A DNA stretch of 64,000 nucleotides from the NCBI GenBank assembly GCA_033980235.1, contig CM067070.1, positions 23,024,199 through 23,088,198 on the forward strand, given 5' to 3'. Under the pieces are notes generated by a model. That model saw only the letters and a program-made list of their open reading frames with translations, was not told the origin of the DNA and did not search any database. Of this stretch, positions 1 to 9,890 are shown piece by piece. The position numbers and the translations under genes are program-made. This stretch comes from Diadema setosum (taxonomy: Eukaryota > Echinodermata > Echinoidea > Diadematoida > Diadematidae). Each line of letters starts with the position of its first letter. The stretch's first letter is position 1.

Positions 1-1290
1 ACAGAACTCACATTTTTCTCGGTTGAGTTTCAAGTTGTTCTTTCTCGCTGTCTCTAGAACTTCTTTCAGCCTGAGGTCATGCTCTTCCTTTGTAGCTCCC
101 CATACAATGATATCGTCCATCATTGTGTTCACTCCTGGAATATGTGCGAAGAGCTGGTGCACTATCTTGTGATACACCTCTGGAGCACTGCATATTCCGA
201 ACGGAAGTCTCAGGAATCGGTACCTTCCGAAAGGCGTGATGAAGGTACACAACCTTGAGCTTTCATCATCCAGCTGAATCTGCCAGAATCCACTGGATGC
301 ATCTAGTTTACTGAAGTACTTCGCTCCGGCAAACTGCGCGGTTATTTCAGCTCTCGACGGTAGCTGAAAATGCTCTCGCTTTACAGCGCGGTTTAGATCT
401 CGCGGATCTAAGCAAACTCGGAGTTGGCCGGTCTTTTTCTGTACGATCACGAGAGACGACACCCAGTCAGTGGGCGTATCTACGGGCTCAATGACGTTCA
501 TGCGTTCCATTTTGTCTAACTCTTCTTTGAGTTTTTCTCTCATCGGAAACGGTACTTTTCGGCATGCGTGTTGGACAGGTCTCGCATTTTCTGTCACTGT
601 GATGTGGTGCTTACCGGGCACACATCCTAGACCTTCGAACACGTCTTCATAGTCTTCGACCGACATTTTTTCATCATGTGTGTTTTGTGCGACATTCAAC
701 ACACGTCTCACCAGTTTCAACTTGTCACATGCTTGCAAACCTAGTAATGGTTGACGATTTCCTGGAGTCACTAGAAACGACATATTCTCTGTCAAATTCT
801 TGTGCTTCACCTGTACAACGCAACGACCTTTCACTGGAATTTCAACTCCACTGTACCCTGTCAACTTGACATTCACCGATGACAACTTTGGTTTTGGTTT
901 CAACGTCTGATACACACTCTCTGGTAGTAGATTCGTTTGTGCGCCTGTATCTAATTTGAACAGCACTTGACGTTCATTCACCATGAGATTCACTTTCCAT
1001 TCGTCACATGACTCCTGTGACTTGACGACATCAACAAGAAAACTCTCATCCTTGGAATTACTCTGTAGTTCATTTACCTGAACACGACTTTTGCAACACT
1101 TTGCGAAGTGATTCATTTTTCTACATTTTTTACACACCTTTCCTTGTGCAGGGCATGAATTCATGGCATGTCGATTGCCACACCTGCCACAAGCCTGGGA
1201 ATTCTGACCTTGACTTTGACTTTGACTTTTTTTGCTTCCACCTTGGAGGTTCTGATCTTTTACCGGGATTGACTGCCTTTTTCTTTTTGT
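1..1290 (-). CDS. pol: Gypsy-type Pol polyprotein: zinc knuckles, protease, reverse transcriptase (partial)
   Basis: The frame carries no stop from 1290 to the window edge (430 codons). In order it shows two CCHC knuckles (C-GR-C-GNR-H-AMNS-C at about 1191-1153, then CKKCRKMNHFAKCC), an aspartic protease active site LDTGAQTNLLP near 955-925, and a reverse transcriptase. The transcriptase has WVSSLVIVQKKTGQLRVCLD, YFSKLDASSGFWQIQLD and the catalytic MMDDIIVWG at about 123-97, where Met-Met replaces the usual Tyr-x before DD. The frame continues past position 1. It is one base forward of gag, so it would need frameshifting unless the A7 run has lost or gained a base. Confidence 0.85.
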
Positions 1291-1861
1291 TCAAAGCATC
1301 AACAGGGACTGACACATCTGCCTTTGAACCAAGCTCTTGTGCCTGAGCTCTGGTAATTTCAGCAGCACGACAAATTTGCAATGCCTTTGGAAGTGTCAAA
1401 TCATCCTCTCTGAGCAAACGTTCACGCAAACCACCATCTGTGATTCCACAAATTATCTGATCTCTGATCAGACCATCAGTCAACTCTCCGAATTCACACG
1501 ATTGTGCACGATTTCTCAATTCTGTGACATACTGATCAATGTTCTCACTCACACCCTGAGATCTGGTAAAGAATTTATGCCTCTCATACGTGACATTCTT
1601 CTTGGGAGTGCAATATTTCTCAAACTGTTCAAGCACTTTCTCCAACTTCATCTCATCACCCTCAGCAAATGTGAATGTGTTGTATATATCAAGGGCAGCA
1701 TCACCTATCACATGCAACAACATTGATGTTTGTGCTTTATCATCTTTCCTTGACATTCCAGAAGCAACATTATACAGAGTGAATCTTTGCTTGAATCTCT
1801 TCCAATTCTCAGACAAATTACCCCTCAAATCTAGTGGTGCTGGTTGGGTTAAGTTTGCCAT
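1130..1861 (-). CDS. gag: Gypsy-type Gag (capsid) protein
   Basis: This encodes the structural Gag protein that packages retrotransposon RNA in cytoplasmic particles. The frame is open further up to 1936, but the Met at 1861 (MANLTQPAPLDL) looks like the true start because this opening is characteristic of Gag proteins of this Gypsy group. The middle has the helical capsid pattern (NWKRFKQRF, then LLHVIGDAALDIYNTF, then ITDGGLRERLL). The C-terminus is a Lys/Ser-rich tail. The zinc knuckles are not in this frame but in the pol frame, one base forward, which overlaps from about 1290 to 1130. The switch may occur at an A7 run (1233-1227 on the minus strand), either as frameshifting or because of an indel. 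Confidence 0.75.
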   Translation of the reverse strand: MANLTQPAPLDLRGNLSENWKRFKQRFTLYNVASGMSRKDDKAQTSMLLHVIGDAALDIYNTFTFAEGDEMKLEKVLEQFEKYCTPKKNVTYERHKFFTRSQGVSENIDQYVTELRNRAQSCEFGELTDGLIRDQIICGITDGGLRERLLREDDLTLPKALQICRAAEITRAQAQELGSKADVSVPVDALNKKKKAVNPGKRSEPPRWKQKKSKSKSRSEFPGLWQVWQSTCHEFMPCTRKGV

Positions 1862-1936
1862 GTTCACTCTCTGTGATGAGCATTCACTCACATGAACAGT
1901 GTTAACAATTAGCAGAAAACGGTATCTTTTCAACAA

Positions 1937-2673
1937 GTTAACTTATGCTCAATCATCCAACACTTTCACGAGGTTAGTATGTTGCATCATATATGTGGCT
2001 AATCTAGGCTAAGGCCACGTAACTGGCTGTAGTGTTCCCAATACCTCATGCACTGTGCAGTCTGGTCAGTTGACCTCTTGAACTTTCTGTTCCTAGCTAC
2101 CACAGTGCTGATGCAGGTCATTGGACACACAATACAGTCATGCACATTCAGGTATGTCATACACACACACACACACGCTGGGTTAGTGCATCTCAACACA
2201 CTGATGCTTGGCTACTGTACAGCATGCTAATGTACACATAGCTCCATGCATCCTCCACTCTTTCAAATGAAACGGTCTAGCCTGTTTCTTGCGTGGATTA
2301 TTCCTTGTCCTAGTCCCTTCTGTACTTCAGAATGATGTAGACAGTTGACTGACACCATGACTTGGACAGTTGAACCACTCTGACACCATGTCTTGGCATT
2401 TATATGCCTTTAGTTGGAAGGAGGATTCTTAGTAATGAGGAGACATTGTTGAGTTGATGTGAACTGTGTGAGTGCCTTTATTCAACTGCTCTTCCAGTGT
2501 GTCCTTTGCACATGGGGCATATCATGTTACATCCAGCTACAGCTGGCAGGTTAGTCTTTGCTCAGACTCATCATTGCAAAGACTTTACAAACATACATGT
2601 ATATCAACACAATACTGGCATCATTATCACTTACACGATATATCAATTTCTTCTCCTCATTTTCTGGCTAAAG
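1937..2673. other. Spacer between Gypsy gag and the first plus-strand exon
   Basis: This probably contains the 5' LTR and leader of the Gypsy element (to about 2490), then intron or flank of the plus-strand membrane gene. A short (CA)n run lies near 2161-2178. I see no supported coding exon here. The sequence cattcag/gtatgtc at about 2150 resembles a splice donor but has no coding support upstream. Confidence 0.4.
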
Positions 2674-2802
2674 AATTACGTCCTGACGGAGAATACACCA
2701 CGAAACCGTTGTGGATCATACTAGCAGTTGCGGTGCCTGTAATCTCCATTTTCGGTGCTGTGTTAGCTTGGATTCTGTGTTGGAGATGCCGTACCAAGAC
2801 AG
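2674..2802 (+). CDS. Transmembrane exon of a single-pass membrane protein, plus-strand gene
   Basis: The 129-nt exon starts after ...ggctaaag and ends AAGACAG before gtattc. It enters and leaves in phase 1, as exons of cell-surface receptors often do. It encodes a polar stretch (ELRPDGEYTTKP), a hydrophobic helix (WIILAVAVPVISIFGAVLAW) and a basic stop-transfer segment (CWRCRTKT), so the N-terminal side should be outside the cell. It joins the exons at 5615 and 6630 without a stop. Upstream exons were not found, and the Gypsy element lies just to the left. The family is not recognised; a receptor or adhesion protein is possible but unproven. Confidence 0.6.
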
Positions 2803-3291
2803 GTATTCAATCAGCTAAATCCGTAGAGATGAAGTTGATAGTAGATGTATTTCTTTCTTTTTTAGAGAGAGAGGCTTCTCCTTCAAATATTTCAATGTCT
2901 GAATTTCAATTTTATTTTCGTATTTCGTATGATAAAGTATGATGATACTTGGTATATCGCAGCTCCCACCTCCCTGGATACACACACACAAAAAAAAAAA
3001 AACCCAAAACAAAACATGCAACATAGCAGTCGATGTGTCAGTTTGAAGAACTACTTTGGAACCAACTGACAAGTAAGCTTGTAGGTCCAACAGCAGAGTA
3101 TAATGTGAAGAACAGGATGAAGAGCACGGGTGCACCTCAAGACCAAACTAAAAAAAAAAAGAAAAAAAAAAAGAAGACCATCAATACTTGGGTACAGAAG
3201 TTTCTTCTCAAATACAACCAAAGGAAAATAAAATCATATTATCCACATGCTGCACATGCAAATTAGCGGTTGCTATGCAGTATTGACAGAG

Positions 3292-4910
3292 CTGCCCCCC
3301 ACGGAAGAAAGCAGTAACTGCATAGCTGCTGAGCTGAGATAAATGCGATTTTGTGTTTTTTGCAGATTCTTTAAAAACACAGAAACATTCAAAAATAATT
3401 TTGTGGTATGATTATGCACCATACCTAGTTGTCTAACAATACCTAGGAAAAAATTATGTTTCCGTTATTTTTTAAATGTTATTTAGGAAAATGCAGTTAC
3501 TGCGGTGGCTCACCCTTGATTCTGGGTAGTTTCCCCACGGAAAAAAGCAGTAACTGCAGACGGCCAGGAGTCTGCTGTTTTCCCCATGAAAAAAAGCAGT
3601 AACTGCACATGTCACATGACCATAGGAGGAGAATTGTTACCACCACCAGGTTATAATAATATAAAGTTCTTCTACTTTCTGGTTAGTCTAGATCTATAAG
3701 ATCTGTATAGGACCTATCGATAGACCTAGACTAGGTCTTGTCGATTGAATGGCATTCTGTGTAAAAATAAGGTAGACACCTATGTACCCTAATTAAACTT
3801 TGGAGTGCCCGGCCTGGCCCCTGACACATGACCCTGGACTAGACAATAAAGTCAAGTCTCTTCGTCTTAGATCCTAGTCGAACTCTGACGTTACACTTAA
3901 GCTAGACTACAGATCTAGGTCCTATGCCCAATGTTAGTGCTAGACCTAGGTCTAATACGTTAGATTAGGCCTACTGACATTTTGTCTAACACTAAACAGT
4001 TAACAATAGATTAGAATCTAGATCTACTCTGTAACGTTAGATCTGGTAGACCTATTTTAAACTTTAGGGCCTACATCTAACATTAGACTAACGTTAGTGC
4101 ATTAATACTAGTGCTCATCTCCCTTCAATATATTTTCAGCTCACCTAGATTTTCTGGTTCTGGCCAAAGCCATGGCTACCATGACTTTTCCTCTGCAATT
4201 CATGATAGATTTACAGGCATGCCTGGACCGCAGAAACTGTGTGACAGCATGGTTAGCACAGGCATGATCACTCAGACTGTGCCAGACCTGCAATACTGTG
4301 CATGCAAGTGATGAGTGTGATGTGATGCAATGTTTAGCTAGTTACTGTATGCTGCAGAATTTATGCGCATGCAGCTGCTGCACGCGTATTCTGCACTCTG
4401 AGCGCGCTGAGTCTGCCAGGTTTGCTAGTCTCCAGAAAGAAGCTTTTTCTACAACTTGTCATATGATTCCCTGCGGGCAGAGTCAAGTTACTGGTGAAAC
4501 AATCTTTTTATATCTACTCTCCTAAATTATGGGAGAAACTGCTGTTTACATTGTTAAAAAAAAAAAAAAATTAGTAGAAAAAATAAATGGTATTAGGGAA
4601 AAAAATATACAGGAAGGACTATACAGAGTCTGAATGATAAAGACTAAATTGTTAGTTACTGCTTTCTTCCGTGGGCTTTGTTAGTTACTGCTTTTTTCCG
4701 TGGGGAAGCTTGCAAAGTTGAATCAAACTGGATGCAGTTACTGCTTTTTGCAAAAGTGAAAAATTGTATTTTTGGTCACTTTCATTTTTCTTTTTGCAAA
4801 ACTGACCTATTAACATTGGAGAGCATGTGGTAAACTATTCATTTTTGCAAAAAAGTAGACATTCATAAAAATGTCAGTTACTGCTTTTTTCCGTGGGGGG
4901 GGGGGGGCAG
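3292..4910. mobile_element. DNA transposon-like element with CTGCC...GCAGTAACTG inverted ends
   Basis: The left end reads CTGCCCCCCACGGAAGAAAG then CAGTAACTG, and the right end is its inverted match, ending CCGTGG...GGCAG. AGAG stands directly on both sides (3288-3291 and 4911-4914), a possible 4-bp target duplication. The CACGGAAAAAAGCAGTAACTG unit recurs inside each end (near 3536, 3580, 4660, 4690 and 4735), in opposite orientations left and right. The centre (3680-4100) is dense in CTAGATCTAGAC/CTAACGTTAG-type words. No transposase is seen, so the element is non-autonomous. It sits in the first visible intron of the plus-strand gene. Confidence 0.65.
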
Positions 4911-5082
4911 AGAGGTGTGATAATGTGATTGCGACATGAATTTATCAAAAATCTGTCATTACATGTTGCACCTATATGCAATTTACTCATATCTTATGTA
5001 TTGGTTGCCATTGTAAGAGGGAGGGGTCTTGCCAGACGCATCCATTTTGTTGGTTTCGAGTTGAAGATTTCAGGAAGAACAT

Positions 5083-5210
<128 letters not shown>

Positions 5211-5614
5211 ATTTTGAATTAAAATCAAGGCAATTGGCATTTAATGCATTCCTCTATAGTGACATTATTACTACTCTGTGTGTATATATATATATATAGA
5301 CAAAAAAAAAAGTGACTGCTATATTGACAGATGGTCGAGACAGGTTTGACTGCACATGTGTGTGTTTTCGAGATTTTTTTTTTTTTCACAGTGCTCTATG
5401 GATCAGTGCAGCAGCAGGTAGGCAAACACTTGCCGATAAGAACTAAATTGTTACTTCATATTATGAAACCAACATTAAGGGATTTCAATTCCTTTTGAAT
5501 CACCGCAAATGTCGTGTAACTGTGAATATTGTTTTTCCACTCATGATTTAGCATATTTGATGTTCTCTTCTGACTCTGTTCAATTCATTTCTGCCCAAAA
5601 TGTTCGATTGTCAG

Positions 5615-5676
5615 GAAAAGGAAAAGATGCAGAGATGAACACAAGTCAGGCATCGGCTGTCGTCCTATTCTTAGAG
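5615..5676 (+). CDS. Cytoplasmic-tail exon of the plus-strand membrane gene
   Basis: The acceptor is cgattgtcag and the donor is TTAGAG/gtagac. The 62-nt exon enters in phase 1, matching the transmembrane exon, and leaves in phase 0, matching the terminal exon. It reads GKGKDAEMNTSQAS then AVVLFLE. It has no tyrosine and no recognisable domain. The phase agreement on both sides is the main support. Confidence 0.5.
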
Positions 5677-6284
5677 GTAGACTTTCGATTTAACCTCAGC
5701 CTTGCTACATATTTTTGTTTCAAGTAATCTTTGTTATAAGCCTGCACCAGGTTGTCATAGTGATCTTACTTTCTGGCAGACACACAAGAACGAAACCAAA
5801 GCTCAAACAAAGCGAAAAAAAAAACCCTCTATAAATAGACCTACGAATGTATAGTACACCGATCCGATTTCACGCGGCATCTTTCCATTTTTTCTTTTTT
5901 TCTTTTTTAATGAAGGATGGAAAATTCTTTGACTGGAAGGCACGAGCAGTATAAAACGTCAATGGAGAATTACTGTATATGTTAAAGGCATGTGCCTATG
6001 CATGATTATGGAAACAAAGACTTAGTAATTGACCTTCTAGCCGACATATTATTTGCTGTGAATATCCGATCATATGTTACCGTTTTGAACTCAGTTCATT
6101 GCCGGTATGTTGCCTTTAATTTGTCATTGATTTTGTACATGTGCTAGTACGTGTAAGTGTGTGTGTGGGCCTGTGTTGTAGACATCTATAGTTTACAGGT
6201 TAAAGGATGCAAGATCGTCCATCTTTTATAACACATCCTGAAGAGGCAAAAAAGAAGGAAAGATATATAATTCTGCTTATGATT

Positions 6285-6532
6285 TGATCTGATTCGATTT
6301 GATTTGATTTGATCTATTTCTGCATTTTTCACAAAGTATATAGAACATGACAATTTTCCAATACTATTCACATTATATCCAACACAAAATGAATATAAAT
6401 GCAATCATAATATATAATGTACCAGTAATAAAATATTGTATAGGTGAATTATATTCATACAAAAATAATTGGAAAATCAATGATTACTCAATCGAATTAA
6501 TACATACAAAATGCAGGAGACCGTCATCTTAA
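6285..6532 (+). repeat. Dispersed repeat with a (GATTT)n end, copy 1
   Basis: Starting at a (GATTT)n run (6293-6318), about 240 bases match, in inverted orientation, the sequence at 45525-45782. Shared words include CTGCATTTTTCACAAA, TATCCAACACAAAATGAATA and AATTGGAAAATCA. Two copies in opposite orientation identify an interspersed family. Which end is the 3' tail is not known. Confidence 0.7.
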
Positions 6533-6629
6533 ACTGAAGCGTGAGTGTCAGTAAAATATGCTTGTATCAGTAAAAAGGAAATAGTTTCATTATTTTTCTA
6601 ATTGTTTGTTGATGTCCCTTACGTTGCAG

Positions 6630-6686
6630 AGTGAGACCGAAGTTCAGGTTCCTGGCTCGAAGGAGGAGGAGACCTTTATCGTGTAG
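6630..6686 (+). CDS. Terminal exon of the plus-strand membrane gene
   Basis: The acceptor is ttacgttgcag. The exon enters in phase 0 and reads SETEVQVPGSKEEETFIV, then TAG. The last four residues, TFIV, fit a class II PDZ-binding end (hydrophobic at positions 0 and -2). An acidic KEEE stretch precedes them. The visible cytoplasmic tail is about 45 residues, too short for a kinase, so signalling would need a partner. Confidence 0.55.
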   Translation, partial: SETEVQVPGSKEEETFIV

Positions 6687-6942
6687 AAGAGAGGACCATT
6701 GACCTTTGACCCAAACCCTTCACATTACGCCAATTAATCCCTTCTCCAGCATGTCCAGCATGTCCTTCTCCAACTAATCCCTTCTCCATTGCAATTGTCA
6801 GAGTCAGACGATGTATGGACAAGCCTTGGATCAAGCCCGGGACAATCCGTCCCAATCCACCAATCCATCGCCGTTCGCAGAACCTCCGGTCAGCCCTACA
6901 CACACCATCTTGATACTATGAAAGTAACATGGATTAAGAGAA

Positions 6943-6948
6943 AATAAA
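6943..6948 (+). terminator. Polyadenylation signal AATAAA for the plus-strand gene
   Basis: A canonical AATAAA lies 257 bases after the TAG of the plus-strand gene. The intervening sequence contains a short imprecise repeat of CCAGCATGT/CCCTTCTCC type (about 6737-6790) and no splice evidence. AATAAA is common in this AT-rich DNA, so this is only a plausible site. Confidence 0.35.
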
Positions 6949-7082
6949 AGAGTGTAAATGGCTTACCACTTCAATAACCAGAGTTCGCAGTCTTCTTATT
7001 TTACTACAAATAATCGTTGCATGAAATGAAGTGAAAAAGTGAAAATTGACAGCTCATTTTAGTAATGCAAATTAGATTCGTA

Positions 7083-7192
7083 ATAGATAACTGATTAATA
7101 TACATATAAAAAATTACATATATAATTATATATATATATTTATATATATATATATATATATACATATATATATAATACTCTACACTCACTGG

Positions 7193-7272
<80 letters not shown>

Positions 7273-7310
7273 CGCGTGTGTGTGTGTGTTTGTGCCAGTG
7301 AGTGTAGAGT
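7083..7310. repeat. Large dinucleotide palindrome with unique arms
   Basis: A perfect 20-base inverted pair (ACTCTACACTCACTGGCACA at 7177-7196, complement at 7291-7310) encloses CA, TA, TG, CG and TG runs in mirror order. The whole can fold into one hairpin or cruciform. AT-rich TA repeats precede it (7083-7175). Confidence 0.9.
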
Positions 7311-7685
7311 GAAGATAGTACATGAAAGACTATATACGTATATAAACATGAAGTTCCTAGAACAGAATGCTTCCGGTGTCAAATCAAGATGCCCCAAGTA
7401 TAACTTTTCCATTCATTCCATTCTATTCCTCTCCCCCCCCCCCCTCTCTCTCTCTCATTCTTTGTTCTCAATTACATTTACACGCCAAGTATCACTTTTG
7501 CACATTACATGACGTAGAAGCTTTAGGTATACTGTGAATGAACGTATGGGAGCTCGGCTGTTCTGAACTTGTATTTTTATTATTGTTTGAAGTGTTTTTG
7601 TTACTTATTTAGGTGAGAATAAAATGTGATGTGTCAATGTGATAAGATGACCATACTAATCTAAGACTGGATTGTGTGAGAGAAG

Positions 7686-7848
7686 GATCGATAGATAGAT
7701 AGATAGATAGATAGATAGCTATCAAGAGTAGATTATCAAGAGTAATACAGTCGTATAAACACCGCAGGAGCCAAATAAAAAAATGGACTGATGTTTCGGT
7801 CAAAGACCTTTATCAAAATATTTTGATTTCTATAGATAGATAGATAGG

Positions 7849-7918
<70 letters not shown>
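7686..7918. repeat. Two (GATA)n microsatellites
   Basis: GATA tetranucleotide runs occupy about 7686-7722 and 7834-7918. They are followed by (TG)n and (CG)n at 7936-7974. The sequence between the two runs holds no gene. Confidence 0.95.
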
Positions 7919-7936
7919 CAGAGAGACTCTGTGTTT

Positions 7937-7967
<31 letters not shown>

Positions 7968-8192
7968 CGCGCGCATTTGGGTGCATGATAGATGTGTTGT
8001 CGTGGTCATTAGGGTGTGGATTCCATAGAATGGAAAGGCTAGCCCTGTTCGGATGTATTCGAGAATCCCCGTAACGTATCGTGTATATTCACTGAACACG
8101 TAAAATACACACAGAGCCGAAGAATCCCGACTGAGAGTCGAACATTACCGATGATCGTACGATCGTTCGATGCACGTTACATTCGCCGCCTG

Positions 8193-8570
8193 TTAAAGGT
8201 AGGCCCTATTGTTTACCATTGGGAGCAGTGATTAAAAAATGCTTGAGTTTTCGCACTTGTTGCATGACATGTATAGTTCAGCTGTATCACAAAACATCCT
8301 ACCAAATAAAAATTTCGCATTAGCCACAAACATAAGGAGATATGACGGTAATTTTCTCAATAAACTATGATAACTGGAGACGGTTTATTCTGAAATCGAT
8401 TTTCATCAAACCATTGTTCTTTTTTATGTTTAACAAAACTTAACCTTCAATATACTGTTTAACAATCTTACATTGATTGCTTCAATCCGCAACTGTAATT
8501 TCATAACTTTTTTGAGCACCTAAACTGTCTTCTTCTTTTTAAATCTGCAAATGGTAAACAGTGGCTTTAA
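8193..8570 (+). mobile_element. TTAAAGG-type MITE, family B, copy 1
   Basis: It begins TTAAAGG and ends GGCTTTAA, and shares GGGAGCAGTGATT near the start, ACAAAACATCCTACCA, TTTCTCAATAAACTATGA and CTGCAAATGGTAAA near the end with copies at 25726, 30526 and 50045-50660. There is no coding capacity. Confidence 0.7.
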
Positions 8571-9480
8571 TATTCTTGGCTTTCAAATGTATGCCGCTGG
8601 CAGAGAATGAATCGGGCCACCCATGAGTCCCCATACTACCGGGTCTTTAAATGACTCTTTTCCATTTGATTTTGCCACAAAAAAGAACGCATTTTCGTGG
8701 ATAGGAGCAGCTGCTAAGGTTACTAAACACTAATGTCAGCTATCGTACCACTATTCCTCCATTTTCCATACAAAGAAAATGATGAAACGATATCTTTTTC
8801 ATCAGGGCAAGAAACATTACTTTAGAAAGCATGCTCGAGACAATAACAGAACCACAAAACGATGCAAAGAACTGCTAATCATAATCTTTCGTACCACCAA
8901 GACATGCTACTGCTACTCCTTAACACAACATGAGACGTCCCTAGAGATTACTTTAATACAGAGATTACGTACACCTATACATTGCGAAATCCTGGCTGAT
9001 TTGGCGAATACCATGCAGGGTTACCATTTCGTAAATATTCATTGACCTGATTTTGTGTGTAAGTATGTCTATACTATAGTAAGTGTCTGTGTGTGTAGGC
9101 TACATGTTTGTGTGTGTGCGTATTTTGTGTCTGTACTGTATTCTCTGTGTCTGCGGTCTGGGTATGCATTCTTGCTTTGGTATGCCACGATACTGCTGCC
9201 CGAACATGAGAAAAAATATAAACAAAGAAATAAAGGAACAATAATAATTCATAAATCATGTCCTTGCGACTGCGACGAAGTCTGATTTATCAAGCAGGGA
9301 CAGTGACTTTTGTATATGGGCATTTATGACTGAGCAAATTGTTGCCTTGGGAAGGACATCGTCAACAGAACTGCTATAGCTCCCTCTACGTGACACCTGG
9401 CACAGGTTGACGAGTTCACCTACATTGAAAGTAGGACCATCTATATCAGTTTGCATGGTAGGTCCTATAGTTATTGTTAG
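8571..9480. other. No supported gene; one weak open frame
   Basis: This lies between the convergent genes. A minus-strand frame at 9456-9256 reads like ordinary protein (DGPTFNVGELVNLCQVSRRG) but has no recognised domain and no convincing splice junction to the receptor gene. A TG-rich stretch lies near 9050-9125. Confidence 0.3.
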
Positions 9481-9890
9481 TTCAATTCAATTCAATTCAA
9501 TTCAAAGTTTATTTCATTTTTCGACAAAACATATGTTTCACTTCCTTTGATAACAGAGAATAAGGTAAATAGAACATAGTGAAATGAAAAGACTGTACAA
9601 CAATTGAGGACCTATAGTAGTCATACATTGTATAGTAAAAAAGTGATCAAAGTGAAGTACATTTATACCGTTGCTTAAAGTGCGAAAAATGGAGGGACCC
9701 ACTATAGAAGACAGAGCTTGTAGTATGTGGGCCCCTCTGGAAAAGAACGTCGATGGAAAGATAAATTGAATCATCGTAGATACAAAAAGTAACAAAGTGG
9801 AAGAAGTCTGGAAGCCCACTGAAAATTATAGTTATAGTTATAGTTAACGTTATAGTTATAGGATAGTTATAGTTATAGTTTTAGTATTAT
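9481..9890. repeat. Probable retroelement 3' end with (TTCAA)n, then (AGTTAT)n
   Basis: A (TTCAA)n run at 9481-9503 followed by AGTTTATTTCATTTT looks like the tail of a non-LTR element on the minus strand, whose body would run to about 9820. A hexanucleotide (TAGTTA)n array follows at about 9828-9885. Confidence 0.5.

Larger units (their letters stand above)
1..2490 (-). mobile_element. Ty3/Gypsy LTR retrotransposon, 5' part, cut by window edge
   Basis: Read on the minus strand, a gag gene is followed by a pol frame with zinc knuckles, aspartic protease and reverse transcriptase, the order of Ty3/Gypsy elements. RNase H, integrase and the 3' LTR would lie left of position 1. The 5' LTR should lie between about 1950 and 2490. 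On the minus strand that stretch holds an AATAAA signal near 2476, but I could not fix LTR ends or a primer binding site, so the right boundary is a guess. The open pol frame suggests a fairly young copy. Confidence 0.75.

Noticed and set aside
1337..1895. Plus-strand frames across the Gypsy gag
   Set aside because: Antisense shadows of gag, with no family resemblance.
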